Shown: positions 41,643-50,778, numbered from the stretch's first letter. The stretch is 64,000 nt of DNA from Polynucleobacter sp. AP-Kaivos-20-H2 (GCF_018882215.1 NZ_JACVOX010000002.1:496001-560000); one strand, 5' to 3'. Program-made: numbers and translations. Notes: a model not told the origin generated them from the sequence alone.

Positions 41643-43043
41643 TTACTGCGCCGAAATGGCTTTTAATATTTTCTGATGTACGCCACCAAACCCGCCATTG
41701 CTCATTACTAAAATATGATCACCAGGCTTAGCCTCATGCGCAACTGCCTTCACTAATGCCTCAAGATCATCAAAGGCATGTGCTTTACCCTCTTCTAGCT
41801 TATTGAGTGGAGATAAGACATCTGCCAAATCCCAACCCAATGATTCCTTGCCGGCATTAGCGCCATAGGCAAACACTTTGTCAGCAGCCTCTAGACTTCC
41901 AGGAAGTTGGGCTTTCATCACACCGAGCTTCATCGTATTTGAACGTGGCTCTAGTACCGCTAAGATACGCGCCTTACCAACACGGCGACGAAGACCATCA
42001 ACTGTAGTCGTGATCGCGGTTGGATGATGGGCAAAATCGTCATAGATCGTGATGTCATTTGTAACACCAATCGTTTCCAAGCGACGCTTGACATTCTTAA
42101 ATTCCGCCAACGCACGTGCACCATCTGCTGGAGAGATGCCAATATGATTTGCGCAAGCAATCGCTGCAAGTGCATTGAGTTGATTGTGTCTACCCATCAC
42201 ACCAGAATCAGGCGCCCACTTCACAGTGGCCACTTCTTCACCTGTCTTGCGCACGATGAAGCCATCAGCCTCTTGAGCAATCAAAGACCATTCGTTTGTG
42301 AGTTCTTGCCCGAACCGCTCTACAGGCGCCCAAGCGCCACGCGTGATCACGCTCGCCAATGCAGGCTCCTCACCATTTACGACCAGTAAACCATCGCCAG
42401 GAACAGTGCGCACTAAATGATGAAATTGCGTTTCAATTGCCGCAAGATCAGCAAAAATATCGGCGTGATCAAACTCTAAGTTATTCAATAGGGCAGTACG
42501 TGGTCGATAGTGAACAAACTTACTACGCTTATCAAAGAAAGCAGTGTCATATTCATCAGCTTCAATAACAAAATATTTACTTTCACCTAAACATGCAGAC
42601 ACTGTGAAATTCAGAGGTATGCCACCAATGAGATAACCCGGCTTGTAACCGTTGAATTCCAAAATCCAAGTCAACATAGCTGAAGTGGTTGTCTTGCCAT
42701 GCGTACCCGCTACGGCCAAAACATTTCGTCCATACAAAACTTGTTCGCCCAACCATTGCGGGCCCGAGATATAGGGTAGCCCTTGATTGAGAATTGCTTC
42801 CATCAATGGATTGCTTCGAGAAACCACATTGCCAATCACAAATAAATCGGGCATGGTCTCAAACTGAGATAATTGCTCAGGTGAGAATCCCTCAATCAGT
42901 TCGATGCCTTGAGCTTCAAGCTGCGTACTCATTGGGGGATAGACGTTGGCATCGCAACCAGTAACACGATGCCCAGCCTGCCTCGCGATTGCGGCAATGC
43001 CGCCCATGAAAGTACCGCAAATGCCCAAGATATGTATATGCAT
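41643..43043 (-). CDS. mpl: UDP-N-acetylmuramate:L-alanyl-gamma-D-glutamyl-meso-diaminopimelate ligase
   Basis: The 466-residue Mur ligase family enzyme attaches recycled murein tripeptide to UDP-MurNAc. The N-terminal [20 protein letters not shown] is the Mpl/MurC-type Rossmann motif. The ATP loop [18 protein letters not shown] begins near residue 112. [19 protein letters not shown] and [19 protein letters not shown] are Mpl-typical. A peptidoglycan-recycling AmpD lies about 11 kb away. It is divergent from tlpA. Confidence 0.96.
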   Translation of the reverse strand: MHIHILGICGTFMGGIAAIARQAGHRVTGCDANVYPPMSTQLEAQGIELIEGFSPEQLSQFETMPDLFVIGNVVSRSNPLMEAILNQGLPYISGPQWLGEQVLYGRNVLAVAGTHGKTTTSAMLTWILEFNGYKPGYLIGGIPLNFTVSACLGESKYFVIEADEYDTAFFDKRSKFVHYRPRTALLNNLEFDHADIFADLAAIETQFHHLVRTVPGDGLLVVNGEEPALASVITRGAWAPVERFGQELTNEWSLIAQEADGFIVRKTGEEVATVKWAPDSGVMGRHNQLNALAAIACANHIGISPADGARALAEFKNVKRRLETIGVTNDITIYDDFAHHPTAITTTVDGLRRRVGKARILAVLEPRSNTMKLGVMKAQLPGSLEAADKVFAYGANAGKESLGWDLADVLSPLNKLEEGKAHAFDDLEALVKAVAHEAKPGDHILVMSNGGFGGVHQKILKAISAQ

Positions 43044-43069
43044 TAGCGAATTTTAGCGAAGGAGTTGCA

Positions 43070-43597
43070 ATGAACCGTAGACAATTGATCATCATCGTCG
43101 CAATTAGTCTTTTGGCACTCCTTGGGGGCGTACTAACCTCCCAGTGGATTTATAAAACTGGTTTGGCCAGCGATCCTGCTGTGAAAGCATTTTTTGCCAA
43201 TTCTTGGCAAACGCCGGATGGAAAAACAGTCAATACCCAAGATTGGCAAGGAAAAGTGCTGGTGGTGAACTTTTGGGCCTCCTGGTGCCCCCCTTGCGTT
43301 GAGGAAATGCCAGCTTTAGATAAACTTCAGCAAGAGTTTTTGCGGCAAAATGTCTTATTTGTCGGCATCGGCATTGATTCACCCTCTAATATTCGTGAAT
43401 TTCTTTCAAAAACCCCAGTGAGCTATCCGATTGTGATTGGCGGTCTTGAAGGTAGCAATCTTTCTAAGCAACTAGGAAATTCCCAAGGCGCCCTTCCATA
43501 CACCATCATCATCAATGCCAAGGGAAAGGCCAGCTATAGTAAATTAGGTAAGATAAGCGAAGATGACATCAGAAGTGCCATTAAATCTGCTTTATAG
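43070..43597 (+). CDS. TlpA/ResA-family thioredoxin-like protein
   Basis: The 175-residue protein has an N-terminal membrane anchor or signal (about 6-26, LIIIVAISLLALLGGVL). The thioredoxin fold follows, with FWASWCPPCVEEMPALDKL (redox Cys73 and Cys76) and a cis-Pro near QGALPYTIIIN. Such proteins act in the periplasm as disulphide reductases, often in cytochrome c maturation. AAGGAG is placed well before the ATG. It shares a 26-bp gap with divergent mpl and precedes aroQ by 220 bp. Confidence 0.9.
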   Translation: MNRRQLIIIVAISLLALLGGVLTSQWIYKTGLASDPAVKAFFANSWQTPDGKTVNTQDWQGKVLVVNFWASWCPPCVEEMPALDKLQQEFLRQNVLFVGIGIDSPSNIREFLSKTPVSYPIVIGGLEGSNLSKQLGNSQGALPYTIIINAKGKASYSKLGKISEDDIRSAIKSAL

Positions 43598-43816
43598 GAA
43601 TTTTTAAGCTGTAAATGGATTTATCGAACCATTAATTTTTGCCTAAAAATTAAGCATTTATTTTGATATCCGCCCCTAAAAGCGATGAAAATTCCTATTT
43701 TTGCAGCGAGTTTTTGGTCTTTTTCTAGCTTTTAAAAGGTATACTTCCCTTCATAAGCAATCGAGCATGAAGTTATTTAGCAATTTACGCTTAACTGCCT
43801 CTAAAAACAGGGATCT
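43598..43816 (+). promoter_or_regulatory. Intergenic leader region before aroQ-accB-accC
   Basis: This 219-bp AT-rich gap holds a TATACT hexamer at 43740-43745, a good -10 match, but no convincing -35 at 16-18 bp. The rest is T- and A-rich with no open frame, repeat or clear terminator. It is the most likely site of the promoter for the aroQ-acc operon. Confidence 0.35.
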
Positions 43817-44266
43817 ATGTCGAAAAAAGCTTCAATTCTCGTAATTCAAGGCCCAAACCTAAATCTATTAGGCACCCGTGAACCCGATGTTTACGGAAAA
43901 ACTACCCTAGAAGATATCCACCAAAGGCTCGGCGAACTGGCAAAAGCGCAGTCCGTTGATCTCGATACCTTTCAAAGCAATCATGAAGGTGAGTTAATTG
44001 ACCGCATTCAAAAGGCTAAACAAGATGGGGTTGATTTCATCATCATCAACCCAGGCGCCTTTACCCATACAAGCGTTGCATTACGCGACGTCTTGGCCGG
44101 GGTAGCTATTCCCTTTACCGAAATCCATTTATCCAATATTCATCAGCGCGAAGAATTCCGTAAACATTCCTATTTGTCCGATATTGCGACTGGGGTGATT
44201 TGTGGTCTTGGCGCGATTGGCTATGAATTAGCCCTTCATGCAGCTATTGCTCGCTTGCAGAAATAA
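43817..44266 (+). CDS. aroQ: 3-dehydroquinate dehydratase, type II
   Basis: The 149-residue enzyme dehydrates 3-dehydroquinate to 3-dehydroshikimate and forms dodecamers. It shows [20 protein letters not shown] with the catalytic Tyr, [35 protein letters not shown] and [20 protein letters not shown]. Length is standard. It is 36 bp before accB, the conserved aroQ-accB-accC order. Confidence 0.97.
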   Translation: MSKKASILVIQGPNLNLLGTREPDVYGKTTLEDIHQRLGELAKAQSVDLDTFQSNHEGELIDRIQKAKQDGVDFIIINPGAFTHTSVALRDVLAGVAIPFTEIHLSNIHQREEFRKHSYLSDIATGVICGLGAIGYELALHAAIARLQK

Positions 44267-44302
44267 AACTATTTAAAGAATTAGAAGAGAGGAAGTACTC
44301 AT

Positions 44303-44764
44303 ATGGATCTGAGAAAACTAAAAACCTTGATCGACCTAGTTTCTGAATCAGGCATTTCAGAGTTAGAGATAAATGAAGGCGAAGATCGCGTTCGCATTGT
44401 TAACGCCGGATCTCCTGCACCCGCTGGACAAATGGTTTACGCCAATCCAGCACCTGCGATGCAAGCCGTACCAGCAGCTAATGCACCTGTTGCAACAGCT
44501 CCTATCGCTGAAGCTCCCGCGGCTGAAACTGGCTCTATTGCACGCTCACCAATGGTTGGTACTTTCTACCGCGCCCCAAATCCAGAGTCTCCGAACTTCG
44601 TCAACATTGGCGACACTGTCAAGGTGGGTCAAACGCTTTGCATTATTGAAGCAATGAAGTTACTCAATGAAATCGAATCTGAGCACGCTGGTGTGATCAA
44701 AGAAATTCTTTGTGAAAACGGTCAAGGTGTTGAATTTGACCAGCCGCTTTTCATCATCGCTTAA
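44303..44764 (+). CDS. accB: Biotin carboxyl carrier protein of acetyl-CoA carboxylase
   Basis: The 153-residue protein has an N-terminal helix ([17 protein letters not shown]), an Ala/Pro-rich linker (about 37-75) and a C-terminal biotinyl domain with the biotin site [10 protein letters not shown] (Lys119). It carries carboxybiotin between the AccC and AccAD halves in fatty acid synthesis. GAGAGGAAG lies before the ATG. accC follows by 52 bp. Confidence 0.97.
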   Translation: MDLRKLKTLIDLVSESGISELEINEGEDRVRIVNAGSPAPAGQMVYANPAPAMQAVPAANAPVATAPIAEAPAAETGSIARSPMVGTFYRAPNPESPNFVNIGDTVKVGQTLCIIEAMKLLNEIESEHAGVIKEILCENGQGVEFDQPLFIIA

Positions 44765-44816
44765 TTGACTACCTTTAGTTCAATTCCAATTCACTGCTAC
44801 TTAACTCAGAGCCGAC

Positions 44817-46181
44817 ATGTTCGATAAGATTCTGATTGCCAATCGGGGAGAAATTGCTCTCCGCATCCAACGCGCATGCCGCGAGTTGGGAATTAAAACT
44901 GTGGTGGTGTACTCCACAGCAGATAAAGAAGCCAAGTATGTAAGGCTTGCTGATGAAGCGGTTTGTATCGGGCCAGCGCCATCTCCGCTCAGCTATTTGA
45001 ATATGCCAGCGATTATTTCTGCAGCGGAAGTTACCGACGCAGAAGCAATTCACCCTGGTTATGGCTTCCTTTCTGAAAACGCAGACTTTGCAGAGCGGGT
45101 TGAGAAATCTGGCTTTGCCTTTATTGGCCCTACAGCTGCATCCATTCGCTTGATGGGTGATAAGGTTTCCGCAAAACGCGCCATGATTAAAGCTGGCGTG
45201 CCTTGCGTACCTGGATCAGAAGGCGCACTTCCTGAAGACCCAAAAGAAATTATTGCGACAGCAAAAAAAGTTGGCTACCCGGTAATCATTAAAGCTGCTG
45301 GTGGTGGTGGTGGTCGCGGTATGCGAGTGGTTCATACTGAAGCTGCCCTGATCAACGCTGTCAATATGACTCGGGAAGAAGCTGGCCGTGCGTTTGGTAA
45401 TCCAGAAGTCTATATGGAGAAGTTTTTAGAAAAACCTCGCCACGTTGAGATTCAGATTCTTGCCGATACTCATGGCAATGCGATTTGGTTGGGTGAGCGC
45501 GATTGCTCTATGCAGCGTCGCCACCAAAAAGTGATTGAAGAAGCACCGGCACCAGGCATTGATCGTCGTCTTATCGCCAAAATTGGCGAGCGTTGTGCAG
45601 AAGCCTGTCGCAAGATTGGCTATCGTGGCGCCGGTACCTTTGAGTTTCTCTACGAAGATGGCGAATTCTTCTTCATTGAGATGAATACCCGTGTTCAGGT
45701 AGAACATCCAGTGACAGAAATGATTACTGGTGTGGATATCGTTCAGGAACAAATTCGTATTGCGGCTGGCCTGAAACTCAGCTATCGCCAAAAAGACATT
45801 GTTTTCCGTGGTCATGCCATTGAGTGTCGTCTGAATGCTGAAGATCCATTCAAGTTCACCCCGAGCCCAGGCAAAATTGGTTCATTCCACATGCCTGGAG
45901 GCCCTGGCATTCGGGTTGATTCGCATGCTTACAGCGGCTACGTAGTGCCATCAAACTATGACTCCATGATTGGTAAATTGATTTCTTACGGCAATACTCG
46001 TGAGCAAGCCATTCGCCGCATGCAAATTGCGCTCTCTGAGATGGTGATTGACGGCATTACAACCAACGTTCCACTCCACCGTGAGCTCATGCTAGATCCG
46101 AACTTCATTGAAGGCGGGACCAGCATTCACTACTTAGAGCATCGCTTAGAAGAGCAAGCTGCGAGTCGCGGTAAATCCTAA
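44817..46181 (+). CDS. accC: Biotin carboxylase subunit of acetyl-CoA carboxylase
   Basis: The 454-residue ATP-grasp enzyme carboxylates the biotin of AccB with bicarbonate. Motifs: [34 protein letters not shown], the glycine-rich loop [14 protein letters not shown], the [17 protein letters not shown] active-site segment and [13 protein letters not shown]. Length matches E. coli AccC (449). It ends 15 bp before the prmA fusion gene. Confidence 0.98.
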   Translation: MFDKILIANRGEIALRIQRACRELGIKTVVVYSTADKEAKYVRLADEAVCIGPAPSPLSYLNMPAIISAAEVTDAEAIHPGYGFLSENADFAERVEKSGFAFIGPTAASIRLMGDKVSAKRAMIKAGVPCVPGSEGALPEDPKEIIATAKKVGYPVIIKAAGGGGGRGMRVVHTEAALINAVNMTREEAGRAFGNPEVYMEKFLEKPRHVEIQILADTHGNAIWLGERDCSMQRRHQKVIEEAPAPGIDRRLIAKIGERCAEACRKIGYRGAGTFEFLYEDGEFFFIEMNTRVQVEHPVTEMITGVDIVQEQIRIAAGLKLSYRQKDIVFRGHAIECRLNAEDPFKFTPSPGKIGSFHMPGGPGIRVDSHAYSGYVVPSNYDSMIGKLISYGNTREQAIRRMQIALSEMVIDGITTNVPLHRELMLDPNFIEGGTSIHYLEHRLEEQAASRGKS

Positions 46182-46196
46182 TGATGAAAGCGCTTC

Positions 46197-47726
46197 ATGT
46201 CTTATCGTGAGCTGGTATTCACGGTAGCTGCTGAAACTGCGGAGCCTTTGGGTGACGCGCTTTTGGATTTGGGCGCCCTGTCCGTCACTGTTGAAGATGA
46301 TGCTGCTGGTGGCTATGACGAAAACCCACTTTACGGTGAGCCAGGCCTCTCTCCAGAAGTGCAAGCGTGGGATAGATCAGCAGTAACCGCTCTCTTTAAT
46401 CCAGAGATTGATGCTTCAGGCAGCGCAGAATTTATTCCCGAACTACTCGCATCCCTTAAAGAGGCAGGCTTTCATCTAGCACCTCCTCAAGAAAAAACAG
46501 TTGAAGAACAAGACTGGGTTCGCTTAACCCAAAGTCAATTTGCACCCATTCAGATTGGTGAGCGGATTTGGGTAGTGCCATCTTGGCACGATGCACCAAC
46601 CGATCCCAATGCGATCTGCCTTGCAGTGGATCCAGGTCTCGCATTTGGCACTGGGAGTCACCCAACCACGCATTTATGCCTTCTTTGGCTTGGACAACAA
46701 AGTCATTTGCAAAATCAAAGTCTCCTGGATTACGGTTGTGGCTCAGGCATATTGGCAATTGCTGCCGCAAAGCTGGGCTGTAACCCAGTGATTGGTACCG
46801 ATATTGATCCACAAGCGATGGTTGCTGCTCGCAGCAATGCAGAAATCAATAACACCACCATTCGCTTTGTCTTGCCAAACGAAGGCGCACTCGAACTGGC
46901 TGCCGAAACCAAATACGACATCGTGATGGCCAATATTCTGGCAAATCCATTGCAAGTGCTGGCTCCTGCCTTAGTCAACAAGATGAAAGTAGGCGGACGT
47001 ATTGTTTTATCTGGTGTACTTGCCCGCCAAGCAGAAGAAGTAATTGCTACCTATAGCCAATGGCTAAAGCTCTCCGTTTGGAAAGAGAGTGAGGGTTGGG
47101 TTTGCTTGCACGGCACCTTAAACAAGGATTTGCAAAGCAACTCTGAATCTACTTTTGCTGCACCTGCTCAAAAAAAAAGTCTTAAGTTCGCCCTTCTAAC
47201 TGCTTTACTTCTACTACTCCTAGTTTTTGGAGAGCATCTCTCCAGAAATTCATTGCTTCCCGCATTAGCGCCACGCATTGATGAAACATCGAATTCCATT
47301 TCCGTTAGTGCATTTCATTTTTTACAGCGCATCGATGCAAAACTTTGTCGTGTACTAGGATGTCTAGATCGCACTGTGAGCGATTTTTCTGCATGGAAAA
47401 TAACTTCAGCCGCACTTGCGCCAGAAAACGCGCGAGAAGGCCTTAAAAACCCTGCAAATCAATCTTTGTTGCAAGTGGAGATACAAAATCGTCTAGCTAT
47501 TGCCGTTTTAGCTCCAAATTTAGAAATTTCTTTGACTGATGCAGAAGAATCTGAAATCAAATCACTGCAATTCACTCCGCAAGAGTGGCTACCGAAAGCT
47601 TGGCAAGAATCTCATCCTGATTTTTTAAAAAAAGGGATTCCTTCTGGCGAATTGCTTCAACTTGAGTTGCCTATTTCTCTGCCACCAAATGCTGCGGGCT
47701 ATCGTGTTCGAGTGCTCTATCCCTAA
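46197..47726 (+). CDS. prmA: Ribosomal protein L11 methyltransferase fused to a transmembrane DUF3426 domain
   Basis: The 509-residue protein has residues 1-308 as a complete PrmA: substrate-domain start YRELVFTVAAE, VDPGLAFGTGSHPTTHLCL, SAM motif LLDYGCGSGILAIAAAKLG (177-195) and MANILANPLQVL. It trimethylates ribosomal protein L11. After a short Ser/Ala/Lys linker come a membrane helix (about 329-345) and a C-terminal domain (about 375-509) with LCRVLGCL and LEISLTDAEE that matches DUF3426. In related bacteria DUF3426 belongs to a separate protein with a zinc ribbon, usually encoded just after prmA; the zinc ribbon is missing here. A nine-A run (47170-47178) sits at the junction. Confidence 0.88.
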   Translation: MSYRELVFTVAAETAEPLGDALLDLGALSVTVEDDAAGGYDENPLYGEPGLSPEVQAWDRSAVTALFNPEIDASGSAEFIPELLASLKEAGFHLAPPQEKTVEEQDWVRLTQSQFAPIQIGERIWVVPSWHDAPTDPNAICLAVDPGLAFGTGSHPTTHLCLLWLGQQSHLQNQSLLDYGCGSGILAIAAAKLGCNPVIGTDIDPQAMVAARSNAEINNTTIRFVLPNEGALELAAETKYDIVMANILANPLQVLAPALVNKMKVGGRIVLSGVLARQAEEVIATYSQWLKLSVWKESEGWVCLHGTLNKDLQSNSESTFAAPAQKKSLKFALLTALLLLLLVFGEHLSRNSLLPALAPRIDETSNSISVSAFHFLQRIDAKLCRVLGCLDRTVSDFSAWKITSAALAPENAREGLKNPANQSLLQVEIQNRLAIAVLAPNLEISLTDAEESEIKSLQFTPQEWLPKAWQESHPDFLKKGIPSGELLQLELPISLPPNAAGYRVRVLYP

Positions 47727-47779
47727 ATCGATTCATAAACACTATATTTACCCCCAATTTTTTATAAAGAAAGTAATTT

Positions 47780-48739
47780 ATGGCTAGCTTAATTTGTGGC
47801 TCTATCGCCTACGACACCATCATGAACTTTGAAGGCAAATTTGCCGATCAAATCCTGCCTGAGCAGATTCATATTCTGAATGTAGCCTTTTTGGTACCAA
47901 CTATGCGCCGTGAATTTGGCGGATGCGCTGGCAATATTGCATACAACCTCAATCTTTTGGGCGGCGATCCGATCATCATGGCTACGGTGGGTGGTGATGC
48001 TGCGCCCTACATGAGCCGCCTTGAGCAACTCAAAATTGATGCAAGCCATATTCGCCAGATCGATCAAGCCTTTACTGCGCAAGCGATGATCACCACCGAT
48101 CAAGCTAATAACCAAATCACTGCTTTCCACCCGGGCGCCATGGATGAATCCCACCTGAACCAAGTCTCGGCAGTTATGACTGAGCGTAGCAAGAACGCTA
48201 AGGCTCCAGCGAAATTAGGAATCGTTGCGCCCGACGGTCGCCAAGGAATGTGGGAGCACTGCCATCAACTAGCCGATGCCAATATTCCTTTTATCTTTGA
48301 TCCAGGCCAAGGTTTACCAATGTTTAATGGTCCCGAGCTTCTGGAATTGGTAGATATCGCTAGCTACTTAGCGGTAAATGACTATGAGGGAGAAATGCTT
48401 TCTCAAAGAACAGGCTTGAGCTTGGTCAAAGTGGCTGAGCGAGTCAAGGCACTGATCGTTACTAAAGGCGCCGAGGGGGCGGATATTTATGTTGATGGCA
48501 AGGTTATCGCGATTCCACCGGTACCGGCTGCAAAAGTAGTGGATCCAACAGGTTGCGGAGATGCATTCCGCGGTGGATTGCTCTTTGGTTTAGAAAATGG
48601 CATGGACTGGGACACCACTGGCCGCCTCGCTAGTCTCATGGGTTCAATCAAAATTACCCACCAGGGACCACAAAATCACCAACTCAGCAAAGATCAAATC
48701 GCAGAACAATTTAAAGCGGCGTTTGACTTTAGCTTCTAA
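47780..48739 (+). CDS. PfkB-family carbohydrate kinase (adenosine/ribokinase-like)
   Basis: The 319-residue protein of the ribokinase superfamily has LICGSIAYDTIMNFEGKF near the start, the glycine-rich FGGCAGNIAYNLNLLGG, and the C-terminal anion-hole and catalytic motif DPTGCGDAFRGGLLFGLENG, with the Asp of GCGDA as base. Members phosphorylate sugars or nucleosides with ATP. The substrate cannot be told from the sequence, though adenosine kinase-like annotation is usual for this neighbourhood. It follows the prmA fusion by 53 bp and converges with the histone-like gene. Confidence 0.88.
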   Translation: MASLICGSIAYDTIMNFEGKFADQILPEQIHILNVAFLVPTMRREFGGCAGNIAYNLNLLGGDPIIMATVGGDAAPYMSRLEQLKIDASHIRQIDQAFTAQAMITTDQANNQITAFHPGAMDESHLNQVSAVMTERSKNAKAPAKLGIVAPDGRQGMWEHCHQLADANIPFIFDPGQGLPMFNGPELLELVDIASYLAVNDYEGEMLSQRTGLSLVKVAERVKALIVTKGAEGADIYVDGKVIAIPPVPAAKVVDPTGCGDAFRGGLLFGLENGMDWDTTGRLASLMGSIKITHQGPQNHQLSKDQIAEQFKAAFDFSF

Positions 48740-48784
48740 ATCGAAATAATCCTAGGCAGCATAGGATTACTTATTTCTTCTTCT

Positions 48785-48816
48785 AAAAATAAAAAAGGGG
48801 TCTCGTGAGAGACCCC
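48785..48816 (-). terminator. Strong rho-independent terminator of the histone-like gene
   Basis: GGGGTCTC (48797-48804) pairs perfectly with GAGACCCC (48809-48816) around GTGA. On the minus strand the stem is followed by TTTTTTATTTTT. It lies 21 bp past the stop of the -1 frame extension (48837) and about 145 bp past the zero-frame stop, which fits a transcript covering the extension. Confidence 0.9.
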
Positions 48817-48836
48817 TTCTAGTAACACCCATCCGA

Positions 48837-48965
48837 TTAAGGACGTGTGCCAGTTGGGAAGGGCCAAGCAGCAGCAGGATTCAACGCACTAGTCGCTGGT
48901 GCAGCTTTCTTAGCCACGGGCTTTTTTACAGCAGAGCCCGCTTTCTTCGCAGTAGGCTTACTTAC
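48837..48965 (-). other. -1 frame continuation of the histone H1-like gene (42 codons)
   Basis: If the reading frame moves back one base after the AAG preceding the zero-frame TAA, translation continues for 42 codons and stops at 48837-48839. The peptide begins VSKPTAKKAGSAVKKPVAKK and ends ALNPAAAWPFPTGTRP. It keeps the Lys/Ala/Pro composition of the upstream protein and then has a distinct hydrophobic, Trp-containing end. From memory, such an ending is typical of intact histone H1-like proteins in Burkholderiales; I could not check this. The product may arise by frameshifting or slippage, or the break may be a mutation or an assembly error in the A9 run. Confidence 0.75.
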
Positions 48966-49219
48966 TTTTTTTTTGCTACTTTACGAGCTACTTTTTTAGC
49001 AGCAGGCTTCTTAGCAGCAGGACGCTTTTTAGCAGCTACTTTTTTAGCAGCAGGCTTCTTAGCAGCTACACGCTTCTTAGCAGCAGGACGCTTTTTAGCA
49101 GCTACTTTTTTAGCAGCAGGCTTCTTAGCAGCTACACGCTTCTTAGCAGCAGGCTTCTTTTTAGCTACTTTTTTAGCAGCTGGTTTCTTTGCAGCAGGTT
49201 TTTTCTTGGCGATTGCCAT
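48962..49219 (-). CDS. Histone H1-like Lys/Ala/Pro-rich protein (zero-frame product)
   Basis: The 85-residue protein consists almost wholly of PAAKK, VAAKK and RVAAKK units, like the C-terminal domain of eukaryotic histone H1 and bacterial HC1/HC2-type proteins. These bind and compact DNA without sequence specificity. AAGGAG lies 7 bp before the ATG, a strong site. The frame ends GCA AAA AAA AAG TAA inside a nine-A run at 48966-48974. An in-frame A_AAA_AAG heptamer directly precedes the stop. The frame is probably only the first part of a roughly 127-residue protein. It stands alone between a kinase and nrdB. Confidence 0.88.
   Translation of the reverse strand: MAIAKKKPAAKKPAAKKVAKKKPAAKKRVAAKKPAAKKVAAKKRPAAKKRVAAKKPAAKKVAAKKRPAAKKPAAKKVARKVAKKK
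49021..49152 (-). repeat. Two identical 66-bp tandem repeats in the histone-like gene
   Basis: Bases 49021-49086 and 49087-49152 are identical at every position. Each unit encodes 22 residues of the form RPAAKKRVAAKKPAAKKVAAKK (read cyclically). Identity at synonymous sites points to a recent duplication. Confidence 0.95.
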
Positions 49220-49550
49220 ATTAATACTCCTTCACGTGAGGATTAGTACAAACTACATTAAGAAGACCCGACCATTCATTTCCACCTGGTTTTGCAACCT
49301 TTTGGATCTGACGAGCGAGCCATTCATCGGCGCACGGCTTGATGCTAGGTGCTGCACGCTAATGAATCCTGGAAAAAAAGCCGTGGTCCCAAAGGACAAC
49401 GGCTTCTTAAATGTGCTGGAAAAAATGGAGAGAATAGCCCTGGCACCCTTGAGCAAGGGTTTTCGGATTTGAGTCTGTTTTTGCTGACTTCTTAAACTAT
49501 CCAACCGTCTAATCTCCAATTTAGCCGGCTATGCGCTTACTTACTGCTGA
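49220..49550. other. 331-bp non-coding gap between the histone-like gene and nrdB
   Basis: It holds the minus-strand histone leader (ribosome site at 49226-49231), one terminator-like hairpin (49374-49405) and a small ACCCTT/AAGGGT hairpin at 49445-49460. Open frames on both strands are short, Ser/Lys-rich, lack family signatures and run through the terminator. I see no convincing gene, though a small RNA cannot be excluded. Confidence 0.5.
49373..49405 (-). terminator. Rho-independent terminator downstream of nrdB
   Basis: AAGCCGT (49378-49384) pairs with ACGGCTT (49399-49405), and GTCC with GGAC inside, loop CAAA. On the minus strand the stem is followed by a run of T. It is about 145 bp past the nrdB stop and would end the nrdA-nrdB transcript. 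Confidence 0.75.
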
Positions 49551-50735
49551 CTACTCCCAACTTAGCGCACCGCCAGTTTGATACTCAATAACGCGTGTCT
49601 CAAAAAAGTTTCTTTCTTTCTTAAGATCAATCATTTCTGACATCCATGGAAATGGATTCTCTTCATTTGGGAACATCGCGTCAAGTCCTATTTGCAAACA
49701 TCTGCGATTACAGATGTATCTTAGGTACCCTTTGAACATCGGAGCATTCAATCCGAGTACTCCGCGAGGCATCGTATCTTCGGCATAACGGTACTCTAAT
49801 TCAACTGCTTTTTCGAAGATGGATTTGATCTCGTCTTTGAACGCAGAAGTCCATAACTGCGGGTTCTCCAGCTTGATTTGATTAATCAAATCGATACCGA
49901 AATTGCAGTGCATTGACTCGTCGCGAAGGATGTATTGATACTGCTCAGCAGCACCCGTCATTTTGTTTTGACGACCCATTGCAAGTATTTGCGTAAAACC
50001 AACATAAAAGAACAAACCTTCCATCACGCAAGCAAAAACAATAAGTGATCGGAGCAACTTTTGATCGTTTTCTAATGTGCCAGTCTGAAAATTCGGATCA
50101 GTTAAAACATCAATAAACGGAATTAAGAATTGATCTTTAGCGCGAATAGATTCAATTTCGTTGTACGCATTGAAGATTTCAGCCTGATCTAAACCTAAAG
50201 ATTCCACAATATATTGGTACGCGTGGGTGTGAATTGCCTCTTCAAAAGCCTGGCGCAATAGGTATTGACGGCATTCTGGAGCAGTAATGTGGCGATAAGT
50301 ACCCAAAACAATGTTGTTTGCTGCCAAAGAATCTGCAGTTGTAAAGAAACCCAGATTGCGCTTGATGATGCGACGCTCATCTTCTGTCAGGCCATTCGGA
50401 TCTTTCCAAAGCGCGATATCGCGGTTCATATTGATCTCTTGTGGCATCCAGTGATTTGCGCAACCAGCTAAATACTTTTCCCAAGCCCATTTATATTTAA
50501 ATGGAACCAACTGATTTACGTCAGTCTTGGCATTAATGACGCGCTTGTCAGCCGCATTAACACGCAAGGCAGCGCCACCAACTGCAGCAGCTTGCGCTGG
50601 GGCAGTAGCAGCAACTTGAGGGGCTACTTGAGCAACCTGATCTACCTGTGGGCGCTGTGGCTCGACCGCAACCGGTTGCGGTGCAAGATTCGCCTTGGCT
50701 AGTGCCGGAGCGACTTCTTCTTCCCAATTCAACAT
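49551..50735 (-). CDS. nrdB: Ribonucleotide reductase class Ia, beta (radical) subunit
   Basis: The 394-residue di-iron protein provides the tyrosyl radical for NrdA. The metal-ligand helix reads [17 protein letters not shown], where Glu, His and the following Tyr align with E. coli Glu115, His118 and Tyr122. [14 protein letters not shown] supplies further ligands. Unusually, the first 60 or so residues after MLNWEEEV are Ala/Pro/Gln-rich and disordered (for example [18 protein letters not shown]). The C-terminus ([19 protein letters not shown]) fits the NrdA-binding tail. It is 43 bp downstream of nrdA. Confidence 0.96.
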   Translation of the reverse strand: MLNWEEEVAPALAKANLAPQPVAVEPQRPQVDQVAQVAPQVAATAPAQAAAVGGAALRVNAADKRVINAKTDVNQLVPFKYKWAWEKYLAGCANHWMPQEINMNRDIALWKDPNGLTEDERRIIKRNLGFFTTADSLAANNIVLGTYRHITAPECRQYLLRQAFEEAIHTHAYQYIVESLGLDQAEIFNAYNEIESIRAKDQFLIPFIDVLTDPNFQTGTLENDQKLLRSLIVFACVMEGLFFYVGFTQILAMGRQNKMTGAAEQYQYILRDESMHCNFGIDLINQIKLENPQLWTSAFKDEIKSIFEKAVELEYRYAEDTMPRGVLGLNAPMFKGYLRYICNRRCLQIGLDAMFPNEENPFPWMSEMIDLKKERNFFETRVIEYQTGGALSWE

Positions 50736-50778
50736 AACGTTCTCCTAATTCTTCTATTCTGACCAATAAGCAAATCGC

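Noticed and set aside
46197..47726. prmA fusion as a frameshift artefact hiding a zinc-ribbon gene
   Set aside because: Only about 20 codons separate the end of the methyltransferase from the membrane helix, too few for a ribbon domain in any frame.
48837..49219. Histone-like gene as a simple pseudogene
   Set aside because: Both parts keep composition bias and no further stops, the ribosome site and terminator are strong, and the break is a single-base matter at a slippery run; it is kept as a candidate recoding site instead.
49206..49519. Two overlapping opposite-strand frames of 88 codons (49206-49472 plus, 49253-49519 minus)
   Set aside because: They mirror each other, run through the terminator hairpin at 49373-49405, lack ribosome sites and show no recognisable domain.
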